Source: Rhodocyclaceae bacterium
Lineage (GTDB): Bacteria > Pseudomonadota > Gammaproteobacteria > Burkholderiales > Rhodocyclaceae
Length of the DNA: 57,443 nucleotides
Direction of reading: 5' to 3'
NCBI GenBank assembly: GCA_019455325.1
Contig: JACFMQ010000017.1
Location: 1-57,443, forward strand
The position numbers and the translations under genes are program-made. A model generated the notes under the pieces. That model had not been told where the DNA came from, did no database searches, and saw only the letters and a program-made list of their open reading frames with translations. Positions 17,548 to 24,825 of this stretch are shown in pieces (the first letter of the stretch is position 1; the number at the start of each line of letters is the position of its first letter).

Positions 17548-19071
17548 ATGAAAAATGTTGTCATTTGTTGCGACGGAACCTGGAATACCCCCGATGACCA
17601 CGACGGCGGCATGCCGACGCCGACCAACGTGGTCCGGCTTTATCACGCGCTCGCCGAACAGGACGGGGACGGCGTTCAGCAGTACAAGTACTACCACCCC
17701 GGCGTAGGGACGGAGGGGTCCTGGTGGGACAAGGCGGTGGGCGGCGGCACCGGCCGCGGGCTCGACCGCAACATCATGAGCGCCTACCGTGCGCTGTGCG
17801 ACAACTACGAGGCCGGCGACCGGATCTTCCTGTTCGGCTTCAGTCGCGGGGCCTACACGGTACGCAGCCTGGCGGGGCTGGTCGGCGTCTGCGGTCTGCT
17901 GAATACCGCCGGCATGGCGGAGGACGAAGTCTGGCAGCGGATCGAGCGTATTTTCCAGGCCGGCTATCGCCGCAAGGTCGAATCGTGCGCAGGCTGGATG
18001 GCGGAGGGCTGGGCGTTCCATCTCCAGCCGTGCATCGCCGATGCGATCCGTTTCGTCGGCGTCTGGGATACGGTCGGCGCGCTCGGCGTGCCCGACGACA
18101 TGGCTTTTCTCAACCTGCTGGACAGCCTGCGCGACTATACCTTCCACGATGCCTCTCTCGGCAAGGCGATCCGGACGGCACGACATGCGGTGGCGCTCGA
18201 CGAAATGCGTGCGAGCTTCCAGCCGACCCTGTGGACCGACACCGAAGGCCGGGACGCCAAGCAGGTCTGGTTTCCCGGCGTGCATTCCGACGTCGGCGGC
18301 GGCTACGCCGAATGCGGCCTGGCCGACGGCGCGCTCAAGTGGATGATGGACGAGGCCGCCGGGGCCGGCCTGGTCTTCGACCCGGAGATGTACGGCCAGG
18401 TGGCGCCGGCGGCGCGGTGCGTGCGGCACGACTCCTGCAAGGGCGTGTTCGCGCTGCTGCCGACGCAGCCGCGCAGCGCGCCCAGGTTCGAAGCGAACAA
18501 TCCGGCGCTGCATGCTTCCGCGTGGTCGCGCCATCGCCAGCCGTCGATCCAGCAGGGGCCGTACCGCATTCAGCGTCCGCTGGCGGCAGGGCAGTCGGTC
18601 ACGGTCGACATCTTCGCCAACCAGCCGTGGAACGATACCGGGGTCTGGCTCGAAGCCGGCGTCGGCTATCGCTTCGAGGCCGTCGGCGAATGGCTGGACA
18701 GCTCGATCAAGTGCGGGCCGGCAGGCACCCGCGACGGCAATTTCCAGCCGGCGGAGGTGGCGCACCTTGTCGGCAGCCTCTGGGGCCGGATCGAGAAGCT
18801 GTGGAAGGCGGTCGGGCGCAACGAGGCGGTGGATTTCCGCTTCACCAAGCGCTACGAGGAATACCCCTGGTTCTGTCTGGTGGGGGCGGTGGCCAACGGC
18901 GGCGGCGTCGATGCCAAGCAGCGCCTGCAGGCGCACGAGGCTTTCAGGATCGGCGATGCGTGCGACTATCGACCCAAGGCGTCGGGCTACTTCTACGCCT
19001 TTTCCAACGATGCCTTCAACTGCTACGGCAACAACCGGGGGCGCGTCAGGCTGACGATACGGCAGACGTAG
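17548..19071 (+). CDS. DUF2235 (Tle1-like) hydrolase with LecA-like C-terminal domain
   Basis: A 507-residue protein without a signal peptide. Residues 1-330 form a DUF2235 alpha/beta-hydrolase domain: CDGTWN near the start, nucleophile GFSRG (97-101, Ser99), VWDTVGALG (Asp174) and GVHSDVGGGY (His246). This family includes type VI phospholipase effectors. Residues about 345-507 resemble the PA-IL/LecA galactose-lectin fold, with GYRFEAVGEW and the C-terminal SNDAFNCYGNNRG matching the Ca-binding loop of LecA (Asp and both Asn kept, Thr replaced by Cys). No type VI genes are nearby. Role unknown; secreted or intracellular lipase are possible. Confidence 0.8.
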   Translation: MKNVVICCDGTWNTPDDHDGGMPTPTNVVRLYHALAEQDGDGVQQYKYYHPGVGTEGSWWDKAVGGGTGRGLDRNIMSAYRALCDNYEAGDRIFLFGFSRGAYTVRSLAGLVGVCGLLNTAGMAEDEVWQRIERIFQAGYRRKVESCAGWMAEGWAFHLQPCIADAIRFVGVWDTVGALGVPDDMAFLNLLDSLRDYTFHDASLGKAIRTARHAVALDEMRASFQPTLWTDTEGRDAKQVWFPGVHSDVGGGYAECGLADGALKWMMDEAAGAGLVFDPEMYGQVAPAARCVRHDSCKGVFALLPTQPRSAPRFEANNPALHASAWSRHRQPSIQQGPYRIQRPLAAGQSVTVDIFANQPWNDTGVWLEAGVGYRFEAVGEWLDSSIKCGPAGTRDGNFQPAEVAHLVGSLWGRIEKLWKAVGRNEAVDFRFTKRYEEYPWFCLVGAVANGGGVDAKQRLQAHEAFRIGDACDYRPKASGYFYAFSNDAFNCYGNNRGRVRLTIRQT

Positions 19072-19177
19072 GGCGAATCCGCCGGGGCCGGTGTCGCGCC
19101 GGCGGTTTCGCCCGCCGCGACCGGGCGGCGCCCGGAATGCGCGACAATGGCCCCTCACTTCCTGCGCAGGAGGCGCG

Positions 19178-20002
19178 ATGAACGAACAATTCCAGTCGCT
19201 CGACCAGGTCAAGGCCACGGCCATCGACATGGCCGTCAAGTTCGGGCCGAAGGCGCTGGTGGCGGCGGCCATCCTCGTCGCCGGCCATTTCGCCGGGCGC
19301 TGGGTCGGCGCCATGCTCGGCCGCCTGCTGCGCCGCTTCCGGCTCGAACCGCCGGTGCTGGCGCTGCTGACGCGCGTGGCGTATCTCGTGGTGCTCGGCC
19401 TGTTCGCGGTGATGGCGCTGCAGAACCTCGGCGTCGAGCTGCTGCCGCTGATCGCCGGCCTCGGCGTCGCCGGCGCCGGCGTCGCGCTGGCCATGCAGGG
19501 CATCCTCGGCAATCTCGCCGCCGGGCTGACGATCATCTTCACGCAGCCCTTCCACGTCGGCGACTACATTTCGATCGCCGACGAGGAGGGCGAGGTGCTC
19601 GACATCAGCCTGTTCAGCACCGCGCTCGGCCACGCCGACCGCTCGAAGGTGGTCATTCCGAACCGCAAGATCGTCGGCGAGATACTGCACAACTACGGCC
19701 GCATCCGGCAGCTCGACCTGACCGTGCGGATCGCCTACGGCGCCGACGTGCAGGCCGCGCTGCGCGCCCTCGACGCGGTGCTGCGCGCCAATCCGCGCGT
19801 GCTGCCGGAGCCGGCGCCGGTGGTCGGCGTCGAGGGCTTCGCCGATTCCGGCGCCGTCATCGGCATCCGGCCGTGGGTGGCGGTGCCCGACTACGTGCCG
19901 GCGCGCAAGGAGATCAACGAGGCCGTGCTCGCCGTCTTCCGCGAGCAGGGCATCGGCATCCCGCTGCCGCAGCGCGAGGTGCGCATGCTCGGCGCTGCCT
20001 GA
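19178..20002 (+). CDS. small-conductance mechanosensitive channel (MscS family)
   Basis: A 274-residue MscS-type channel protecting cells from osmotic downshock. Three N-terminal helices are followed by the pore helix with the Gly/Ala pattern IAGLGVAGAGVALAMQGILGNLAAG, then the beta domain with PFHVGDYI and VVIPNRKIVGE, and the alpha/beta C-terminus. CAGGAGG lies upstream of the ATG. It has the minimal E. coli MscS plan. Confidence 0.92.
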   Translation: MNEQFQSLDQVKATAIDMAVKFGPKALVAAAILVAGHFAGRWVGAMLGRLLRRFRLEPPVLALLTRVAYLVVLGLFAVMALQNLGVELLPLIAGLGVAGAGVALAMQGILGNLAAGLTIIFTQPFHVGDYISIADEEGEVLDISLFSTALGHADRSKVVIPNRKIVGEILHNYGRIRQLDLTVRIAYGADVQAALRALDAVLRANPRVLPEPAPVVGVEGFADSGAVIGIRPWVAVPDYVPARKEINEAVLAVFREQGIGIPLPQREVRMLGAA

Positions 20003-20019
20003 GCCTCGCCCGGCCGACC

Positions 20020-20715
20020 ATGGCGTCCGACGCCGAAGCGGTTTCCTTCCAGCGTCTCGACGACGCGGGCCTCAACCTGCACGCGGTGTTCGACCTCGCC
20101 GCGCTGCCGGCGGAACTGCGCGCGCCGCTCGACCCCGACCGGCGCTACCGCCGGCTGCTCCTCGTCGGCCACGGCGGCCGCCGGCTGTGGGAGCGGGTGC
20201 AGGCGGCCGGCCTTGCCTCGGAACACCCGATCGACGACTTCACGCGCGCCGCGGTCGCGGCCTGGTTCGCCGCGCAGTTGCCGGGTTGCGCCTGGACGCT
20301 GGTCTATCCGGGCGACGCGCCGGTCGGCCTGCAGGCGCTCGGGCGGCTGGCGGGCTGGCACCACGAATCGCCGTTCCGCGTCGGCGTGAATGCGGACTGG
20401 GGTTCGTGGTTCGCCTACCGCGCCGTGGCGTTGGTCGATGCGGACTTGCCGGCGACGCCGCTGCAGGCCGGCGCGTCGCCGTGCCTGTCATGTGATGACC
20501 GGCCCTGCATCGCCGCCTGCCCGGCCGGCGCGCTGTCGGCGCGCGAGTTTTCGCTGCAGAAATGCATCGCCTACCGCCGGCGGCCGGATTCGCGCTGCCG
20601 CGTCACCTGCGTCGCCCGCACGAGTTGTCCGGTGCGGCCGGAGCATCGCTACGACGACGCGCAGATCGCGTACAGCTATTCGCGCTCGCTGGCGATGATC
20701 GAGAAGTTCTGCTGA
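20020..20715 (+). CDS. ferredoxin-like protein with unusual Cys clusters
   Basis: A 231-residue protein. Residues 1-145 lack cysteine motifs (HPIDDFTRAAVAAWF, LGRLAGWHHESPFR, FAYRAVAL) and resemble reductase-like proteins of the QueG/MMACHC neighbourhood. The C-terminal part has Cys at 155, 158, 163 and 167 (C-x2-C-x4-C-x3-CP) and at 182, 193, 197 and 203. The first set is spaced slightly differently from a standard 4Fe-4S motif. It follows the MscS gene by 17 bases. Substrate unknown. Confidence 0.7.
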   Translation: MASDAEAVSFQRLDDAGLNLHAVFDLAALPAELRAPLDPDRRYRRLLLVGHGGRRLWERVQAAGLASEHPIDDFTRAAVAAWFAAQLPGCAWTLVYPGDAPVGLQALGRLAGWHHESPFRVGVNADWGSWFAYRAVALVDADLPATPLQAGASPCLSCDDRPCIAACPAGALSAREFSLQKCIAYRRRPDSRCRVTCVARTSCPVRPEHRYDDAQIAYSYSRSLAMIEKFC

Positions 20716-20719
20716 GCCG

Positions 20720-20737
20720 GCGGGCCGGGCGGCCCGC
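20720..20737. terminator. possible GC-rich hairpin between converging genes
   Basis: GCGGGCC (20720-20726) and GGCCCGC (20731-20737) form a 7-bp stem with a 4-base loop in the 27-bp gap between the ferredoxin-like gene and glnS. There is no T-run on either side, so termination activity is doubtful. Confidence 0.3.
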
Positions 20738-20742
20738 GCCGA

Positions 20743-22545
20743 TCACTTCGCCGGCTTGGCGGCCCACGAATCCTTCAGCGTCACCGTGCGGTTGAACACC
20801 GGCGCGCCCGGCTTCGAGTCGACGCGGTCGGCGACGAAGTAGCCGTGGCGCTCGAACTGGAAACGGTCCTCGGCTTTCGCGTCCTTCAGCGAAGGTTCGA
20901 GCTGGGCGGTGATGGTCCGCCTGGACTCCGGGTTGATGTCGTCGAGGTAGTCGCGTTCCAGCTCCGGCGCATCGCCCTCGCGCCGCGCGCCCGGCGCCGG
21001 CACGGCGAACAGGCGGTCGTAGAGCCGCACCTCGGCGGCGCAGGCGTGCGCCGCCGAGACCCAGTGCAGGTTGCCCTTGACCTTGACGCTGTCGGCGCCC
21101 GGCGTGCCGGACTTGGTGTCGGGCAGGTATTCGCAGAAGACCGTCGTCACCTTGCCCGAAGCGTCCTTCTCGCAGCCGGTGCACTTCACGATGTAGCCGT
21201 ACTTGAGGCGCGCCGTGTTGCCCGGATACAGGCGGTGGTAGCCCTTGGCCGGTTCTTCCATGAAATCCTCGGCCTCGATCCACAGCTCGCGCGAGAAGGG
21301 CATGGCGCGCTTGCCAAGCTCCGGCTTCAGCGGATGGTTCGGCGCAAAGCATTCCTCGCTCTCGCCTGCCGGGTAGTTGGTGACGACGAGCTTCAGCGGA
21401 TCGAGCACGGCGACGCGGCGTTCGGCCGATTCGTTCAGCACCTCGCGCATGCAGTCCTCGAAGACCACGTAGTCGATCAGCGAGTCGGCCTTGGAGACGC
21501 CGATGCGCTCGGCGAACAGGCGGAAGCCCTCGGGCGTGTAGCCGCGCCGGCGCGCGCCGACCAGCGTCGGCATGCGCGGGTCGTCCCAGCCGGCGACGTG
21601 CCTTTCCTCGACGAGCTGGATCAGCTTGCGCTTGGAGAGCACGACGTAAGTCAGGTTCAGCCGCGAGAACTCGATCTGCTGCGGCAGCGGCCGCTGCAGC
21701 AGGCCGCCTTCGGCCAGGCGTTCGAGCAGCCAGTCGTAGAACGGCCGCTGATCCTCGAATTCGAGCGTGCAGATCGAGTGCGTGATGTTCTCCAGCGCGT
21801 CCTCGATCGGGTGCGCGTAGGTGTACATCGGATAGACGCACCACTTGTCGCCGGTGTTGTGGTGCGTGGCGTGGCGGATGCGGTAGATGGCCGGGTCGCG
21901 CAGGTTGATGTTCCTTGACGCCATGTCGATCTTCGCGCGCAGCACGTGCGCGCCGTCGGCGAACTCGCCCTGGCGCATGCGCCGGAAGAGGTCCAGGTTC
22001 TCCTCGGCGCTGCGCCCGCGGTACGGCGAATCCTTGCCCGGCTGCGTCAGCGTGCCGCGGTTCTGCCGCATCTCGTCGGCGCTCTGGCTGTCGACGTAGG
22101 CGTGGCCGGCCTGGATCAGGTATTCGGCGAAGGCCGCCATCCAGTCGAAGTAGTTCGACGCGTAGTAGAGGTTGCTTTCGCCGTCCTTCTCCCACGAGCA
22201 GCCGAGCCACTTCACGGCGTCGACGATGGAATCGACGTACTCCTGCTCCTCCTTCTCCGGGTTGGTGTCGTCGAAGCGCAGGTGGCAGCGGCCGCCGTAC
22301 TGCTCGGCCAGCCCGAAATTCAGGAGGATCGACTTGGCGTGGCCGAAGTGCAGGTAGCCGTTCGGCTCCGGCGGGAAGCGCGTGCGGATCTTCGCCGCAT
22401 CGAGCGGCGCCTGCGCATGGTCGGCGGCCGGGCCGGGGCGGCCGGCCCAGCGGCGCTGCGCGTGCTTGCCGGCGGCGAGGTCGGCCTCGACGATGTTCCT
22501 GATGAAATTGGCGGCCGGAGCGGCCGGAGCGTTCTCTTTGGACAT
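20743..22545 (-). CDS. glnS: glutamine--tRNA ligase
   Basis: A 600-residue class I aminoacyl-tRNA synthetase charging tRNA-Gln. It has the HIGH-type motif in PEPNGYLHFGHAKS (His66, His69), the KMSKS-type motif VLSKRKL, and the C-terminal anticodon-binding beta-barrels. Compared with E. coli GlnS there are about 20 extra Ala/Pro/Arg-rich residues (about 29-52) just before the RTRFPPEPNG active-site segment. The ATG at 22545 begins MSKENAP; a TAGAAT-like -10 element lies at 22575-22580 on the minus strand. Confidence 0.96.
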   Translation of the reverse strand: MSKENAPAAPAANFIRNIVEADLAAGKHAQRRWAGRPGPAADHAQAPLDAAKIRTRFPPEPNGYLHFGHAKSILLNFGLAEQYGGRCHLRFDDTNPEKEEQEYVDSIVDAVKWLGCSWEKDGESNLYYASNYFDWMAAFAEYLIQAGHAYVDSQSADEMRQNRGTLTQPGKDSPYRGRSAEENLDLFRRMRQGEFADGAHVLRAKIDMASRNINLRDPAIYRIRHATHHNTGDKWCVYPMYTYAHPIEDALENITHSICTLEFEDQRPFYDWLLERLAEGGLLQRPLPQQIEFSRLNLTYVVLSKRKLIQLVEERHVAGWDDPRMPTLVGARRRGYTPEGFRLFAERIGVSKADSLIDYVVFEDCMREVLNESAERRVAVLDPLKLVVTNYPAGESEECFAPNHPLKPELGKRAMPFSRELWIEAEDFMEEPAKGYHRLYPGNTARLKYGYIVKCTGCEKDASGKVTTVFCEYLPDTKSGTPGADSVKVKGNLHWVSAAHACAAEVRLYDRLFAVPAPGARREGDAPELERDYLDDINPESRRTITAQLEPSLKDAKAEDRFQFERHGYFVADRVDSKPGAPVFNRTVTLKDSWAAKPAK

Positions 22546-22619
22546 GGGAATGCGTTGGCTGGCGCAAAAGCCGCATTCTAGCAGCGGGCGCGCGGGCGCC
22601 GATGGCTGATCCGGGGTGC

Positions 22620-24245
22620 TCAACCGGCGGTGGCTGGCGTCGCGCCGCCGCGCGGCGCGGCGAGCAGGCGCGCCGCCTTCGCCGCCTGGTCGATCACCCG
22701 GCGCAGCGTGCTGAAGCTGCGCGTCAGCGATTCCATCGCCGGAATGTCGATCTCGCCGCAGGCGCCGGCGGTCAGCAGGGCGGTCTTCAGATGCTGGTAG
22801 CGCGCCTCGAATTCCTCGGCCTGCGCTTCGTCCGGCGGCGCGAACGCTTCGTTCTCGGGATCGAGCCGGACGAGCAGGGTCTCGGCGAAGGCCGTGAGGC
22901 CGAGGATGTCGTGCCGCAGCGGCGAGTCGCCGAGCGCGGCGACGGTGGCGTGGCCGGTGGCGATGTCCGGCGCGATCTCGTGGCAGGTTTCGTAGTAACG
23001 CTGCACGCGCAGCAGCTCGGCGAGGAACTGCGCCGTGTCCGCGGACATCGAGCCGCGATGGACGCGCGTGACGAAGTCGGCGGCGGCGCGCGCCAGCGCC
23101 GGCAGCGCCGCCGACTCGTCCGGCCGGCCGGGCGCGCCGGTGAGCGCGCCGAGGCGCGCGCGGACGCCGCCGACGGCCATGCCGCCGACGCGGACCAGCT
23201 CGCGGCGCAGCGCGTCGGCGGCGAGCGAGGGCACCGAGGCGACGTTGCGGTCGAGGAAGCGCGGCCGCGAGATTTCCTCCTCGCGCGTGCGGAAGCGGCG
23301 CTTCAGAAAGACCGCCAGCCGGTCGCCGAGCGGCCACATCAGCGCCACGCCGAGCAGGTTGAAGATGGTGTGGAAGAGCGCCAGGCTGACCGCCGGCGAC
23401 GGGCCGAGATCGAAGGCGTCGCCGAGCAGCGCGACGGCCTGGATGAGCACCGGCAGCAGGACGAAGGCGACGATGCCGGTGAGGACGTTGAACAGGATGT
23501 GCGCGGACGCCGCGCGCTTGGCGTCGGGCGTGGCGCCGATGGCGGCGATCAGCGCCGTGGCGGTGGTGCCGACGTTGGAGCCGATGACCGCCGCCGCGGC
23601 CTCCGGCAGCGGCAGTGCGCCGGCTTCGGCGAGGGTCAGGGCGACGGCCATCGAGGCCGCCGACGACTGCATCAGCACGGTCAGCAGCAGGCCGGCGAGG
23701 ACGAAGCCGACGATCGAGCGCAGGCCGTGCCCGCTCCAGGCGCCGAGGTCGAAGAACTGCCCGGCGTCGCTGAAGGCCTGCTGCAGGAAGGCGATGCCGA
23801 GGAAGAGCAGGCCGAAGCCGGCGAGCGCCTGGCCGAGCGCGCCGCGCCGCGCGTTCGGGCCGGAGATGTGCAGGCACATGCCGATGCCGATCAGCGGCAG
23901 CGCGGCGGCCTCGACCTTGAGCTTGAAGCCGATCAGCGCGACCAGCCAGCCGGTCATCGTCGACCCCAGGTTCGAGCCGAAGATGACCCACAGCGACTGG
24001 CCGAAGGTGAGCAGGCCGGCGTTGACGAAGCCGATGGCGGCGATGGTGACGGCGCTGGAGGATTGCACCAGCATGGTCACGAAGAGGCCGGAGGCGAGGC
24101 CGCGCAGCCGGGTCTGCGTGGAGCTGGCGAGGACGTTGCCGAGCAGCGGCCCGGCGGCGGCCTTGAGGCCGTCGGTCATGAGCATCATGCCGAGCAGGAA
24201 AAGCCCGATGCCGCCGAGGATCAGACCGGCTTCCTCGGCGCTCAC
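22620..24245 (-). CDS. Na/Pi cotransporter family protein (NptA-PhoU type)
   Basis: A 541-residue inner-membrane protein. The first ~310 residues form about eight helices in two inverted repeats, each with the QSS signature (LVQSSSAV and LMQSSAAS), followed by a PhoU-like helical cytoplasmic domain. It probably imports or exports phosphate with sodium. GTG at 24245 is the likely start, since internal Met codons would remove part of the first helix; no clear ribosome-binding site is seen. Confidence 0.87.
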   Translation of the reverse strand: MSAEEAGLILGGIGLFLLGMMLMTDGLKAAAGPLLGNVLASSTQTRLRGLASGLFVTMLVQSSSAVTIAAIGFVNAGLLTFGQSLWVIFGSNLGSTMTGWLVALIGFKLKVEAAALPLIGIGMCLHISGPNARRGALGQALAGFGLLFLGIAFLQQAFSDAGQFFDLGAWSGHGLRSIVGFVLAGLLLTVLMQSSAASMAVALTLAEAGALPLPEAAAAVIGSNVGTTATALIAAIGATPDAKRAASAHILFNVLTGIVAFVLLPVLIQAVALLGDAFDLGPSPAVSLALFHTIFNLLGVALMWPLGDRLAVFLKRRFRTREEEISRPRFLDRNVASVPSLAADALRRELVRVGGMAVGGVRARLGALTGAPGRPDESAALPALARAAADFVTRVHRGSMSADTAQFLAELLRVQRYYETCHEIAPDIATGHATVAALGDSPLRHDILGLTAFAETLLVRLDPENEAFAPPDEAQAEEFEARYQHLKTALLTAGACGEIDIPAMESLTRSFSTLRRVIDQAAKAARLLAAPRGGATPATAG

Positions 24246-24324
24246 GGGGGCGGTGGCGATGTGCGCATGAGGCGAGCATGGGGCACGCGGCGGCGGCGCG
24301 TCAAGCGGCGTCCGGGCCGCCCGC

Positions 24325-24825
24325 TCAGCGCGCCGCCGGCATCCGTTCGCACAGGTGCTCCCCGGTATCCGGGTGGAAGATCAGGCGGCGCGCGCAGCGG
24401 CCGTGGAAGTCGCTCAGGTCGAGCGGGATGCCCGCCTGTTCCAGCCAGAACACGGCATAGCGGGTGTTGTGCTTGCCCACGGTCATCACGTCCTCGTGCT
24501 CGAACATCCGTCCGCCGCCGAAGGCCTTGGCGCGGAGACGCTCCGGCCGCGCGCCCGCCCGCAGCATGGCCTCGAACAGGCCGGCCATGCAGACGTCGCC
24601 GGCCATGCTCGTGCTGCCGCAGCGGATGGTGCGTTCCCGGCCGCGCGGCGGATAGACGTAATGGTTCATGCCGCCGACGCGGGCGACCGGGTCGAACAGG
24701 CAGACGGCGACGCAGGAGCCGAGGATCGTGCGCAGTACGCGGCGGCGCTCGACGGCCCACGCGCCCTGGGGCACGTCGATGGCGTCCGGCAGATGGTGCC
24801 TGGCGCGGAGCCTACCGTGGGGCAT
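24325..24825 (-). CDS. cheD: chemoreceptor glutamine deamidase CheD
   Basis: A 166-residue CheD protein that deamidates Gln residues of chemoreceptors. The catalytic Cys is in TILGSCVAV (Cys38) and the His in GGMNHYVYP (His55), and CGSTSMAGD supplies the usual third segment. Its start overlaps the 3' end of the REC-PAS-GGDEF-EAL gene by 14 bases, so the two are coupled. No cheR or cheB lies nearby, which is unusual for a CheD-containing cluster. Confidence 0.93.
   Translation of the reverse strand: MPHGRLRARHHLPDAIDVPQGAWAVERRRVLRTILGSCVAVCLFDPVARVGGMNHYVYPPRGRERTIRCGSTSMAGDVCMAGLFEAMLRAGARPERLRAKAFGGGRMFEHEDVMTVGKHNTRYAVFWLEQAGIPLDLSDFHGRCARRLIFHPDTGEHLCERMPAAR

Noticed and set aside
17548-19071. 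Type VI secretion locus
   Set aside because: The DUF2235 protein belongs to a family with type VI effectors, but no vgrG, paar, hcp or immunity-like gene is present in the neighbourhood.
14863-19542. A 1559-codon open frame on the minus strand
   Set aside because: It lies antisense to three well-supported genes (GGDEF-EAL, DUF2235 and MscS). Its product is dominated by Arg, Ala, Asp, His and Val, as expected of a GC-rich shadow frame, and shows no family motif.
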